DNA from: Paenibacillus_AR mesotrionivorans
Lineage (GTDB): Bacteria; Bacillota; Bacilli; Paenibacillales; NBRC-103111
Length of the DNA: 64,000 nucleotides
Direction of reading: 5' to 3'
NCBI RefSeq assembly: GCF_046098205.1
Contig: NZ_JBJURJ010000020.1
Coordinates: forward strand, 1 to 64,000
Shown: piece after piece, positions 9,723-19,458 of the stretch
How the letters are laid out: the number at the start of each line of letters is the position of its first letter
How positions within the stretch are numbered: position 1 is the first letter of the stretch
Program-made: the position numbers and the translations under genes
The notes under the pieces: generated by a model
Database searches by the model: none
The model's input: the letters and a program-made list of their open reading frames with translations, nothing else
What the model was told of the DNA's origin: nothing

Positions 9723-10571
9723 TCACTTCAGAATATGGGCGAAATACTGCAAATTCCGGTTAAGCAAATCCCGGTTTCCTGAAACGGAGCTTTGGATGAG
9801 GTCCTTCATTCCCTTGGTGAATGCAGCCAAATCCGAGGTATCCGCGCTTTCAAAACGGTTGTCATGCTTGGTGTTTTTCAGACTGGCCGCCAAATCTTTC
9901 TCTTCCTTCAGGTAGGTTTCCGTCCAATCCGTATGCTGCGGCACACGCTTGGCAAACCCGATCAGGATGCTGCCCCAATCCCCGCCGCCCGTTATCGCTT
10001 CTTGCAGCTTGGTATAGGTGTCCGGCTCAAACCGCTTCAGCAGGTCACCGGCGCTGACATAATCCTCCGGTGCGCCGGCAGGCCTGTCGGCAGGTGTGGT
10101 GTAGGAAGCTTGGCCTGTCGCAGGGTCAACAGTTCTGGTTTTGGCAATGGCGGCAATTTGGTTCATGGTGTCCATAAATTGGCTGCTTTCCTCACCGTTC
10201 ATATAATGGTCGGCAATATATTGCGCCTGGGCCAAACCCGCCTCCAGCAGAGCCGCCCGGTCCTCCTCTTTCGAAACTGTACCATCGGGCATAAAATTGG
10301 ATTCGATGATGGTATATACGGCCTTGCCCACCTTCGGGTCCTTATCTGCCAACAACCCGGTCAGGCTGCCGTTGATCTCCGCCGTACCGTAATACTTGGC
10401 CGGCTCATGGGTTATGGCATCCGCTGCCAATTGCCTGCCCTCGGGGCTGATGCTCACTGTATCATTGGGCAACCCAACCAACTGGCCCTTCGATTGGCCG
10501 GCTTCCTGGGATTGCTTGTTGAAATGGTACAGCTTCGGTATGGAAAACGGGGGGCTGTTTGTGATTTCCAA
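9723..10571 (-). CDS. Protein of unknown function (282 aa)
   Basis: I do not recognise this family. The protein is predicted soluble, with no signal peptide or membrane helix. Its N-terminal part is low-complexity and contains SISPEGRQLA, and the rest is mostly helical and acidic (segments such as KEEDRAALLEAGLAQAQYIADHYMNGEES). The open frame runs up to 10739, but TTG 10571 is preceded at good spacing by AAAGGAGG, and sequence upstream looks non-coding, so I use 10571. It has its own terminator and is transcribed away from the fucoside locus. Synteny with that locus may be accidental. Confidence 0.75.
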   Translation of the reverse strand: MEITNSPPFSIPKLYHFNKQSQEAGQSKGQLVGLPNDTVSISPEGRQLAADAITHEPAKYYGTAEINGSLTGLLADKDPKVGKAVYTIIESNFMPDGTVSKEEDRAALLEAGLAQAQYIADHYMNGEESSQFMDTMNQIAAIAKTRTVDPATGQASYTTPADRPAGAPEDYVSAGDLLKRFEPDTYTKLQEAITGGGDWGSILIGFAKRVPQHTDWTETYLKEEKDLAASLKNTKHDNRFESADTSDLAAFTKGMKDLIQSSVSGNRDLLNRNLQYFAHILK

Positions 10572-10777
10572 GATGGTTCCTCCTTTCAAATTGACCTTTC
10601 CCTTTATTATTATCGGAAATTTTTCCAGATTTTTAAGTCCTTGCACAAACAGGTGGGGAATCGAAAACAAACACAACCGATGCATAAGAAAATACATACC
10701 CGCCTCTATGCCGCGGGGGTACAATGGGCATACAGCCAATCCTTTTGGTTCAACTTACAAGTAAAAGGGGAGTCAGT

Positions 10778-12334
10778 ATGAAAAAAGCGCTTCATTTGTC
10801 ATTGGTTTGCGCCTTGGCGTTGGGCGTTGTCGCAGGTTGCGGGAACACTCAGGAGAGTGCCGCCGGCAGCAGCACCAAGCCTAACGAGAAGCTGAAGTTC
10901 AGCATGTCCATGGCGACTAGCGGCAACAAACATGCGGAAAAATCCACCGATATCAACAAGGAAAAGTGGGTTCTGAAGCTGGAGGAGCTGACCAACACCG
11001 ATATTGATTTCAATATGATTCCGCTGAAGGATTTCGACCAGAAGATGTCCCTGATGTTCGCCTCCAACGAAATTCCCGATGTGGTGCAGAATGTGGGCGG
11101 CGCCACTACCAAGGGGATGTCCGGCTCTGTGGAAGCGGGGGTATTTATGCCCCTGGACGATCTCTTGAAGCAATATGCTCCCACCATCATGAAGCAGATT
11201 CCCAAGGAAGCCTGGCAGGAAACCAGCTACAACGGCAAAATTTACGGCATTCCGTCCTGGTTGTCCAACCCGTCCCGACGGGCGTTGTTTATCCGCACGG
11301 ATCTGCTGGAGAAAACCGGTCTTCCGGCTCCCAAAACTGTGGATGAGTTCATGAATGTGATGCGGGCCATGAAGAAAAACGGCGTGGAGCACCCGTACCA
11401 AATGCGGGAGAACTTCAAATACGCCGACACCCTGCTGGGTTCCTTCGACGTGCTGCCCTCCCAGTTCGAAATCAAGGACGAGCAGGTGGTGCCCAAGTTT
11501 TTTGATGTGGAGAATATGACCAAGGCGCTTCAGACCTTCAAGGCAATGTTCGACGAAGGGCTGATCCCGAAGGACTTCGCCTCCATCAGCTCTACGGATT
11601 ACGGCAAGAACATCGAATCCGGCAAAGCCGGCATGTGGTCGGGCAACGCCCAGAACCTGGGCACCTACCGCAGCAAGCTGAAAAGCGCCCTGCCCGCATC
11701 CAAGGTGGATATTGTTTCTTCGCCGAAGGGGCCTGAGAATACCGGCGGACACCTCCTGTATTCCAGCATCAATACGTCCTACTACATCAACAGCAAGGTA
11801 TCCAAGGACAAGGCCATTCAAATTATCAAGTTCTTCGAATGGATGACTACTCCGGAAGCGGAAACTTATTTCTCCTTCGGCATTGAAGGCGAAACCTATA
11901 CCAAGGAAAACGGCCAGATCAAATTCACCGTCCCTACAGACCCGGATGCATTAAACGAAGACACCTTCCGCGGCATGTTCTGGTTCATCCATGACGTGGT
12001 GTACAACAAATCCCGGGAAGAGCTGACCCAGGACGGACGGGATATGATTTCCTTTATGGACAAGGTTGTGTCTGCAGAGGGCTTGGGCAGCGTACGCTTC
12101 GTGCCGGCGCTGGATTCCTTCTCCAAGTACCCGGACCTGGCTCCGCAAGCGGATGATGTGGGACCGAAGCTGGTTATCGACCATATGGTCAAAATGATTT
12201 ACGGCAAGGAGCCGATCTCCGACTGGCCGAAGGTTATTGAGGAGTACAAGAACAAAGGCGGCAACGAGATTCTCAAGGAAGCCACCGCCCGCTACAAAAG
12301 CGGCAACGGCGCCATTGTAAGCAAAAACAGATAA
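10778..12334 (+). CDS. Sugar ABC transporter substrate-binding lipoprotein (LplA type)
   Basis: Extracellular solute-binding protein family 1, 518 residues, anchored through Cys21 (VAGC lipobox). The fold and length match the LplA/YtcQ group that works with LplB- and YtcP-type permeases in Paenibacillus and Bacillus. The frame opens earlier at 10724, but ATG 10778 follows AAAAGGGGAG and starts a typical signal peptide (MKKALHLSL). It heads a run of glycosidase genes, while the matching permeases are 13 kb away at 25502 and 26477. It probably captures the oligosaccharide that the following enzymes degrade. Confidence 0.9.
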   Translation: MKKALHLSLVCALALGVVAGCGNTQESAAGSSTKPNEKLKFSMSMATSGNKHAEKSTDINKEKWVLKLEELTNTDIDFNMIPLKDFDQKMSLMFASNEIPDVVQNVGGATTKGMSGSVEAGVFMPLDDLLKQYAPTIMKQIPKEAWQETSYNGKIYGIPSWLSNPSRRALFIRTDLLEKTGLPAPKTVDEFMNVMRAMKKNGVEHPYQMRENFKYADTLLGSFDVLPSQFEIKDEQVVPKFFDVENMTKALQTFKAMFDEGLIPKDFASISSTDYGKNIESGKAGMWSGNAQNLGTYRSKLKSALPASKVDIVSSPKGPENTGGHLLYSSINTSYYINSKVSKDKAIQIIKFFEWMTTPEAETYFSFGIEGETYTKENGQIKFTVPTDPDALNEDTFRGMFWFIHDVVYNKSREELTQDGRDMISFMDKVVSAEGLGSVRFVPALDSFSKYPDLAPQADDVGPKLVIDHMVKMIYGKEPISDWPKVIEEYKNKGGNEILKEATARYKSGNGAIVSKNR

Positions 12335-12417
12335 GGGTTCCCCAGATGAGGTATTTGTCCGCCCAAAGCGGGCAGATACTTCTCCTGTTTTATGACCCTT
12401 ATGGGGGAGGCGGAACG

Positions 12418-14814
12418 GTGAAGAATACCATAATCATGAACTATCCGGCGTCCTGGTGGCGGGGCCGCTGGCGGGATGCCCTTCCCGCAGGCAACGGCAG
12501 GATTGGGGCTTCCGTATACGGCGGTGTCCATGAGGAAACGGTGCTGCTGAACCACGGGGAGCTGTGGTGGAACGGCCGGACCCCGCCGCTGCCGGATGTT
12601 AGTGCCAAGCTTGACGAAACCCGGAGGCTGCTTCTCGCCGGGGAAACCTGCAGAGCGGACCGGGTGCTGGCCGACGCCCTGGCAGAGGAGGGGTACGAGC
12701 CGAGAATGTCCGCGCCTCTTCCCGTGGGAGATTTGAAGCTGTTTATGCCCCAATCCGCCGCGTTTCAGGATTACAGCCGCCGGCTCCATATGGACACCGG
12801 CGAAATATCCGTTGACTGGACAGACGGGCAGACCCGTTATGCGCGCAGGCTGTTTGTGTCTCGGACAGCGGATGCCATTGTTTACGAGCTTAACCGGGCA
12901 GGGCCGGCTTCCATCACCGCACAGATCCGCCTCCAGCTCCATGACCGGCAGGACTTCCGCAAGCCCGTTGCCGCTTGGCCCGTTGCCGAGGAGCTGCAGA
13001 TAACAGATAACCGGCTGTTCTATGCGGCGCAGAAGCCGGAGGGCGGCGATTTCGGCGCGGTGGCCAAGGTGGTCTGCCGCAGCGGGAGCATCAGGCCGGC
13101 AGCGGATGGGTTGGTTATGGAAGAAGCGGATTCCGTGCTGATTCTGGTCAAGCTGTTTGCTTCCGGCGGACGGGAGGAGATGTGGGGGAAGCTTGCGGAG
13201 GAGCTGGACCGGCTGCCGGAGTCCTATGAGGAACTGCTTGTCCCCCATAAGAACGAGCACGGGCGGTTGTTTCATGCCATGGAGTTTGATCTGAACGCGG
13301 AAGGCAGAGAACTGTCCGCCGAACAGCTGTTGATGCAGGCATACCGGGGGCAGGCGCCTGACGCTCTCATGGAGAAAATGTGGGCCTTCGGCCGTTACCT
13401 GCTGGTGTCCGCCACCCGGGCGGAGGGCCAGCCCTGTCATCTGTATGGCCTGTGGTGCGGGGAATATGACGGACTGTGGGCTTTTCATATGGTCAACGAA
13501 AATCTGCAGATGATGTATTGGCAGGCCTTGTCCGGGAATATGCCGGAGCTTCTTTTGGCCGTATTCGGCTATATGGAGGAGCTGCTGGAGGATTTCCGGA
13601 TCAACGCCAGACAGCTGTTTGGCTGCAGGGGAATCTACATTCCCGCCCCCACCGCTCCCGGCTCCGGGCTGCTGAAGCACAAGCATCCCCATATCCTTCA
13701 CTGGACAGGGGGAGCGGGCTGGATCAGCCAGCATTATTACGACTATTACCTGCATACGGGGGACATGGAATTTCTGCGGAACCGCGCATTGCCCTTTATG
13801 CGGGAGGCGGCGCTTTTTTATGAGGATTTTTTCACTTTGGGAGAGGACGGGTATTGGGTCAGCGCACCCTCCAACTCGCCGGAGAACACACCCGGCAACT
13901 ATTGGCAGGGGCCCGGCCATTCCATGGAAACCACCGTCAATGCCACTATGGATTTTGCCATCGCCCGGGAGCTGTTCACCAACCTGGCGGAGGGGGCTGC
14001 CGCAGCCGGATGTTACGGGGAGGAGCTTCCCCGCTGGAGGGCGTTTCTGGAGCGGATTCCCCCTTATCAGCTGAATGAGGACGGAGCGGTCAGGGAGTGG
14101 ATGCATCCCGGCTTCCTGGATAATTACCACCACCGGCACCAGTCCCACTTGTATCCGGTTTTCCCGGGTACCGAGGTCGCCCGCAGCGGACAGCCGGAGC
14201 TATTCGGAGGTTTTGTGAAGGCGGTGGAAAAGCGCCTGGTGCTTGGGCTGAAGGAGCAGTCCGGCTGGTCCTTGGCCCATATGGCCAACAATTACGCACG
14301 GATGGGCCAAGGGGACGAAGCGCTGGAATGTCTGGACATTCTGAGCCGCTCCTGTGTGCTGCCCAACCTGTTCACCCTTCATAACGATTGGCGGGGAATG
14401 GGCATTGGCGTGGATATGGAATGGGCCCCGGTGCAGCTGGACGCCAATATGGGCTGGTCCTCCGCCGTGCATGAGATGCTGCTGTTCTCCAAACCGGGAG
14501 AGCTGCATATTCTTCCGGCGCTGCCATCCCGGTGGCGCAGGGGCAAGGCAGGACCTCTCCTGGCCCGGGGCGGTGTGGAATGTTCGTTATCCTGGGATAC
14601 GGAGGCAGGACGGATGGAGCTGGAGCTGCGCTCCCGTCAGGGAGGGCAACAAATAGAGCTCCATCTTCCTCCAACAGCTGCGGCTGTGCCCGGATATACT
14701 CTGGGTGCGAAGGGTGTGGTCTCCAAGGTGGCGGTAGGAGAGGCTCCGCTGCGTCTGGAGATCCGGTTGGACAGCGAATCAACAGGTCAGGCAGGGAGGC
14801 ATCAACATGGATAA
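12418..14814 (+). CDS. GH95-like glycoside hydrolase (alpha-L-fucosidase/galactosidase family), first of three
   Basis: Cytoplasmic enzyme of 798 residues resembling GH95, which hydrolyses terminal alpha-L-fucose or alpha-L-galactose by inversion. The N-terminal signature WRDALPAGNGRIGASVYGG is followed by the (alpha/alpha)6 barrel. Residues matching the known GH95 catalytic set are N360 and N362 (in VNENLQMMYW), E489 (in SNSPENT) and D675 (in LDANMG), so activity is expected although it is divergent. An upstream ATG at 12346 is in frame, but GTG 12418 follows GGGGGAGGCGG and is preferred. It overlaps the next gene by eight bases. No signal peptide. Confidence 0.82.
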   Translation: MKNTIIMNYPASWWRGRWRDALPAGNGRIGASVYGGVHEETVLLNHGELWWNGRTPPLPDVSAKLDETRRLLLAGETCRADRVLADALAEEGYEPRMSAPLPVGDLKLFMPQSAAFQDYSRRLHMDTGEISVDWTDGQTRYARRLFVSRTADAIVYELNRAGPASITAQIRLQLHDRQDFRKPVAAWPVAEELQITDNRLFYAAQKPEGGDFGAVAKVVCRSGSIRPAADGLVMEEADSVLILVKLFASGGREEMWGKLAEELDRLPESYEELLVPHKNEHGRLFHAMEFDLNAEGRELSAEQLLMQAYRGQAPDALMEKMWAFGRYLLVSATRAEGQPCHLYGLWCGEYDGLWAFHMVNENLQMMYWQALSGNMPELLLAVFGYMEELLEDFRINARQLFGCRGIYIPAPTAPGSGLLKHKHPHILHWTGGAGWISQHYYDYYLHTGDMEFLRNRALPFMREAALFYEDFFTLGEDGYWVSAPSNSPENTPGNYWQGPGHSMETTVNATMDFAIARELFTNLAEGAAAAGCYGEELPRWRAFLERIPPYQLNEDGAVREWMHPGFLDNYHHRHQSHLYPVFPGTEVARSGQPELFGGFVKAVEKRLVLGLKEQSGWSLAHMANNYARMGQGDEALECLDILSRSCVLPNLFTLHNDWRGMGIGVDMEWAPVQLDANMGWSSAVHEMLLFSKPGELHILPALPSRWRRGKAGPLLARGGVECSLSWDTEAGRMELELRSRQGGQQIELHLPPTAAAVPGYTLGAKGVVSKVAVGEAPLRLEIRLDSESTGQAGRHQHG

Positions 14815-17044
14815 GCTGGAACGGATGCTGGAGAGAATCGGCCGGGAGGCGGAGGTGACCATCCGGGAAAAGGATTGGGAGGCCCGCACCGGCATCTTCA
14901 CCCGGCCCCCGGAGCGTATTCCCACACCCAAGTGGACGGATGCTCCATTATTGGGCAATGGCGATATGGGCGTGGCCATTGGCGGCGGGGCGGAGGAGCA
15001 GACCTTTTACATCGGGAAAAGCGACTTTTGGGTCCTGCCCTGGCTGGGCGAAACCAAGAAGCAGCGGGAGGAGCGGCTGTTAGCGGACAACGGCAGAAGA
15101 ACCGGGGCGCGGATCATCACCGTAGGCCAGGTAGCCCTGCTGATGCCGGAGCTGGAGGGGGCGGAGTACCGCCAGGAGCAGGATATTCTGCATGCCGAGG
15201 TGCGGGGCAGCTTCTCCTCGGATCGGACTGAAGCCGCATTATGCTCCTGGACGGCGGCGGAGGCCAATCTTCTGGTTACAGAGGTGGAATGTCTCAGGGG
15301 CGAGCTGAATCTGACGGTGCGCCTGCATGCCGGGGAAAAGGATACGGATGAGGTGTTCAGCTACGATAACGGAGCAGAACCCGAGTTGATGTGGTTCCGT
15401 TATGCCTCCACCCCCGGCAATCTCCCGCAGACACGGCGGGTAGCGGCGGCTGTTGGGCTGGCCGGCGGCGAACCGGTGTACCGGTGGCGCTTCCAGAATG
15501 TGGAGGCGGCAGTACGGCTGCACGCGGGGGAGCGGGTGACGGTGGTAACGGCGGTGGTCAGCAGCCGGGGAATACCGGATTATGATGATGAGGCCCGGCG
15601 TCTGGTGCTGGCCCATACAACGCAGAAGCGGGCTCTGGCGGAGCTAAAGGAATCCCACCGCCGCTGGTGGAGGGACTACTGGGCGGCATCGGCTGTCCGG
15701 ATCGGGGACCCCGTACTGGAAAAGTTCTATTACGGCTCCTATTACATTCTCGGCTCCTGCATGAGAGGCGGGAAGAACCAGCCGGGGCTGTTCGGCCACT
15801 GGATCACCACGGACCGTCCCGGCTGGACCGGGTCCTACACCATGAATTATAACTACGAAGCCCCGTACTGGGGACTCTACGCCGGCAACCGGATTGCATT
15901 GGCTGAGGACTACTGCCAGCCTCTGCTGGATTTTCTCCCTTGGGGAAAAATCTTCGCCCGGGAAAAGCTGGGCTGCCGGGGCATCTATATGCCGGTGGAG
16001 CTGGGGCCGGAGGGGCTGATCTGCTCTATGTTCTTCCACGGCCAGAAGTCCAATGCCTCCTTCGCCGCCGTCAATCTGTTGATGCATATCCGGTATACCC
16101 GGGACCTGGATTATGCCCGTAAGGTATACCCGTATCTGAGCGAGGCGGCGGCCTTCTGGGAGGACTATTTGGTTCATGAAGACGGCCGTTACGTAATTTA
16201 TAATGATGATATACACGAACGCTCCATGGACAAAAAGAACCCCATCCTGTCTCTGGGCTTCGTCCGGATGCTCCTGGAGGCGCTGCTGGAGCTTAGCGTA
16301 GAACTGGACATGGACAAGGAGAAACGCGGTACATGGAAGCGTATTCTGGAGAATCTGATCCCTTACCCGGTTATGGAATGCAACGGCCGCAGGGTGTTCC
16401 GTCTGACGGAGGAGGGTATGGACTGGAACGACCGGAATTCCCTGGCGGTCCAGCATGTGTATCCGGCCGGGATGATCGGGCTGGACAGCGAACCGGAGCT
16501 GTTGGCCACCGCTTGGGACACCATTGACGAGATGCAGCGCTGGAGCGATTTCAACGCATTCCCCACCTATTATGCCGCCGCCGCCCGGGTGGGTTATAAG
16601 CCGGAGGTGCTGCTGGAGCGGCTGCGGCTGGAATGCGAGGCCAGTGGCTTGCCCAATCTGTCCCTGCATCATGGCGGCGGAGGGATCGAGGATGCATCCG
16701 CCGTCCCCGTGGCGCTGCAGGAGATGCTCTTGCAGAGCAGGGGCGGGGTTGTTCGCCTGTTTCCCGCATGGCCCAAGGACCGGCCGGCAAGCTTCTGCCG
16801 TCTGCGGGCGGAGGGGGCGTTTATCATCAGCGCCAGCCTGGCTGGCGGCGAAGTGGAATATGCGGTCATTGACAGCGAGCAGGGCGGAACGCTGACGATG
16901 GTTAATCCCTGGGGGAATGCGGGGGCAGTGGTGTGTCGCTGCGGACGGATGGCCAGGGATGGGGAAGTCGCCGGGGAACGTATGACCCTGGCTATGGAGA
17001 AGGGGGAGCGACTGTTTCTGCTGCCCCCGGGAGACTGGGAGTAA
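14807..17044 (+). CDS. Divergent GH95-like six-hairpin glycosidase, second of three
   Basis: A 745-residue protein with the layout of GH95 enzymes: the N-terminal segment TDAPLLGNGDMGVAIGGGAEEQTF, a barrel, and a C-terminal sandwich. The paired asparagines are kept (N347 and N349 in MNYNYEAPYW), but I cannot find the SPE motif that carries the general acid. The DGNFGG-type motif is replaced by GGGIEDASAV. It may therefore act on a different glycoside, use other residues, or be catalytically weak. It is translationally coupled to the genes on both sides (8-base overlap upstream, 14-base gap downstream). No signal peptide is visible. Confidence 0.7.
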   Translation: MDKLERMLERIGREAEVTIREKDWEARTGIFTRPPERIPTPKWTDAPLLGNGDMGVAIGGGAEEQTFYIGKSDFWVLPWLGETKKQREERLLADNGRRTGARIITVGQVALLMPELEGAEYRQEQDILHAEVRGSFSSDRTEAALCSWTAAEANLLVTEVECLRGELNLTVRLHAGEKDTDEVFSYDNGAEPELMWFRYASTPGNLPQTRRVAAAVGLAGGEPVYRWRFQNVEAAVRLHAGERVTVVTAVVSSRGIPDYDDEARRLVLAHTTQKRALAELKESHRRWWRDYWAASAVRIGDPVLEKFYYGSYYILGSCMRGGKNQPGLFGHWITTDRPGWTGSYTMNYNYEAPYWGLYAGNRIALAEDYCQPLLDFLPWGKIFAREKLGCRGIYMPVELGPEGLICSMFFHGQKSNASFAAVNLLMHIRYTRDLDYARKVYPYLSEAAAFWEDYLVHEDGRYVIYNDDIHERSMDKKNPILSLGFVRMLLEALLELSVELDMDKEKRGTWKRILENLIPYPVMECNGRRVFRLTEEGMDWNDRNSLAVQHVYPAGMIGLDSEPELLATAWDTIDEMQRWSDFNAFPTYYAAAARVGYKPEVLLERLRLECEASGLPNLSLHHGGGGIEDASAVPVALQEMLLQSRGGVVRLFPAWPKDRPASFCRLRAEGAFIISASLAGGEVEYAVIDSEQGGTLTMVNPWGNAGAVVCRCGRMARDGEVAGERMTLAMEKGERLFLLPPGDWE

Positions 17045-17058
17045 CTGGAGGGAGGAAG

Positions 17059-19458
17059 ATGGGAATGGAAACAATGGTTAACAAACGGCTGCGGCTGTGG
17101 TACGACAAACCGGCCTCCTCGTGGGAGGAGGCGCTGCCCATCGGCAACGGGCGGCTGGGGGGAATGGTGTTCGGTTCGCCTTTTCAGGATAAAATCCAGC
17201 TCAATGAGGATACCCTCTGGTACGGGGGGCCGCTGGAGGCGGACAGTCCCGCTGCGCTGGAGCAGGTAGGGGAAATCCGCCGGCTCCTCATGGAGGGCCG
17301 CCAGCGGGAGGCGGAGCATCTGGCCCGGATGGCCATGATGTCCGCACCCAAATATATGAAGCCTTATGTGCCCTTGGGCGAGCTGCTGCTTTGGTTCCTG
17401 GAGCCCGGTCCCCAAGCGGACAGGGAATATCAACGGGAGCTGGATCTGGAAACAGCGGTGTCCTCCATCCGTTTCCGCTCAGGCGGACACCTGCACTGCC
17501 GGGAGTATTTTGCCAGCGCGGCAGGGCAGGTGATGGTGGTCCGGCTGACGGATGAAAGCCCGCAGGGCATGACCTTCAGCGCCAATCTCATGCGCAGGCC
17601 CTACGACGGCGGCTCCGCTGCCGCAGGGGTTGATACCATCCTGATGACCGGGGACGGAGGGAAGGACGGCATCTCCTTCGCCTGTGCCGTGAAGGCAGTG
17701 CCGGAAGGCGGCCGGGCAAGGGTTGTAGCTGATTGCATCTCTATAGAGAAGGCCCGGGCGGTTACCCTGTATATTGCCGCAGAGTCTACCTTCTGTTCGG
17801 CTGATCCGGCGGAGGTATGTCTGGCGCGGGTTGCGGAGGCGGCGGACAAGGGATATACCCGGGTGCGGGAGGAGCATGTGGCGGAATACCGGGAGAAGTT
17901 CGGACGTGTGACCCTGCGGCTGGAGGACAGCAGTTTAGCGGTGAAGGGCGCAGCGCCTCAAGGAGAAACGGAGGAACGGCCCGAGCAGCTGCCTACCGGC
18001 CGGAGATTGGCCTTGGCCGCAAGCGGGGTGGAGGATAACGGGCTGGATGAGCTTTTTTTCCAGTACGGGCGTTATCTGCTCATCTCCTGCTCCCGTCCCG
18101 GCAGCCAGGCCGCCAACCTGCAGGGCATCTGGAATGACAGCTTCACTCCGCCCTGGGAGTCCAAATATACCATCAACGTGAATACGCAGATGAATTATTG
18201 GCCTGCGGAAACCTGCGGGCTGGCAGATTGCCATGAGCCGCTGTTCCGTCTCATCGAGCGGATGCTCCCGGCCGGAAGGAAAACGGCGGAGACCGTTTAT
18301 GGCTGCCGGGGCTTCGTAGCCCACCACAACACGAATCTGTGGGGCGATACCATGGTGGAGGGCATCCGGGTCACCTGCTCCATCTGGCCCATGGGGGCGG
18401 CATGGCTTTGCCTGCATCTGTGGGAGCATTACCGCTTCGGGCTGGACCTGGTCTTCCTCGCGGAGCGGGCTTATCCGATCATGAAGGAAGCGGCAGAGTT
18501 CCTGTTGGATTATATGGTGGAGGATCAGGAGGGGCGGCTGGTTACAGGCCCGTCCGTCTCCCCGGAGAATTCATTTCTTCTAGAGGATGGGGTCAAAGGA
18601 ACCCTGTGTATGGGCCCGTCCATGGATCTGCAGATTGTCCGCACCCTGTACGTCGCCTGTATGGAGGCGGAGAAGGCGCTTCAGATGGAGGTCGGCCTGA
18701 CGCCCAGGCTGGAGGAGGCCTTGGCACGTATACCGGGTCCGAAGATCGGACGGCGCGGCCAGATTATGGAGTGGCTGGAGGATTATGAGGAGGCGGAGCC
18801 GGGCCACCGGCATATCTCCCAGCTGTTCGGCTTGTATCCGGGCGAGCTCCTGGATAAGCGCCAAACCCCGGAGCTGGTGGAGGCCGCACGGAAAACCATC
18901 GAAGGGCGGCTTGCGGCAGGGGGAGGCCATACCGGCTGGAGCCGGGCCTGGATTATCGGATTCCAGGCCCGGATGGGAGACGGCGGTGAAGCCTACCGGC
19001 ACTTCCGCAAGCTGCTGGGCACCTCCACCTATCCCAATCTGCTGGACTGCCATCCCCCGTTCCAGATTGACGGGAACTTCGGCGGCACCGCAGCTGTGGC
19101 CGAGATGCTGCTCCAGTCCCACAGCGGTGTCCTGGAGCTGCTTCCGGCACTGCCGACCGCTTGGCAGGGAGGGCGGATTACCGGCCTGCGGGCCCGGGGG
19201 GCTTATACGGTAGATATGGAATGGAGGCAAGCTCGTCTCCAGCAGGCCGTGATCCGGGCCGGGTGCGCCGGAGAGTGCCGGGTTGTATCTGTGCAGTCCT
19301 TACGGGTACTTGACCAAGGCGGCAGCCCCATCGCCTCAAGGTATGAAGGGGACATGCTCTGTTTTGCGGCGGAGGCCGGCGGAGTGTATACACTTGTAGC
19401 GGCGGAGATGGGGGCAGCTCCGCAGACTGCTTTTAACCGGAAGGAGGCAGAAGCATGA
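17059..19458 (+). CDS. GH95 family glycoside hydrolase (alpha-L-fucosidase type), third of three
   Basis: The most canonical of the three GH95-like enzymes, 799 residues and cytoplasmic. The family N-terminus WEEALPIGNGRLGGMVFGSP is followed by LNEDTLWYGGP. All catalytic positions known from GH95 are present: N373 and N375 (NVNTQMNYW), E503 (SPENS) and D671 (IDGNFGG). ATG 17059 or 17065 follows GGAGGGAGGA; the open frame from 16933 lies inside the previous gene and is rejected. Its stop overlaps the next start by four bases. Fucose and L-galactose specificity cannot be separated here. Confidence 0.92.
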   Translation: MGMETMVNKRLRLWYDKPASSWEEALPIGNGRLGGMVFGSPFQDKIQLNEDTLWYGGPLEADSPAALEQVGEIRRLLMEGRQREAEHLARMAMMSAPKYMKPYVPLGELLLWFLEPGPQADREYQRELDLETAVSSIRFRSGGHLHCREYFASAAGQVMVVRLTDESPQGMTFSANLMRRPYDGGSAAAGVDTILMTGDGGKDGISFACAVKAVPEGGRARVVADCISIEKARAVTLYIAAESTFCSADPAEVCLARVAEAADKGYTRVREEHVAEYREKFGRVTLRLEDSSLAVKGAAPQGETEERPEQLPTGRRLALAASGVEDNGLDELFFQYGRYLLISCSRPGSQAANLQGIWNDSFTPPWESKYTINVNTQMNYWPAETCGLADCHEPLFRLIERMLPAGRKTAETVYGCRGFVAHHNTNLWGDTMVEGIRVTCSIWPMGAAWLCLHLWEHYRFGLDLVFLAERAYPIMKEAAEFLLDYMVEDQEGRLVTGPSVSPENSFLLEDGVKGTLCMGPSMDLQIVRTLYVACMEAEKALQMEVGLTPRLEEALARIPGPKIGRRGQIMEWLEDYEEAEPGHRHISQLFGLYPGELLDKRQTPELVEAARKTIEGRLAAGGGHTGWSRAWIIGFQARMGDGGEAYRHFRKLLGTSTYPNLLDCHPPFQIDGNFGGTAAVAEMLLQSHSGVLELLPALPTAWQGGRITGLRARGAYTVDMEWRQARLQQAVIRAGCAGECRVVSVQSLRVLDQGGSPIASRYEGDMLCFAAEAGGVYTLVAAEMGAAPQTAFNRKEAEA

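Noticed and set aside
9792..10781. Plus-strand open frame opposite the unrecognised minus-strand gene
   Set aside because: The minus-strand frame has a proper ribosome binding site and terminator. The plus frame has neither and runs into the start of the binding-protein gene.
12292..14148. Long open frame (618 codons) on the minus strand opposite the first GH95-like gene
   Set aside because: The plus strand encodes a recognisable enzyme with conserved motifs. The opposite frame is Pro/Gln/His-rich without family features, as expected for a shadow in GC-rich coding DNA.
15644..17074. Minus-strand open frame of 476 codons opposite the second GH95-like gene
   Set aside because: Same reasoning: no ribosome binding site or protein features, and it lies wholly opposite a coupled operon gene.
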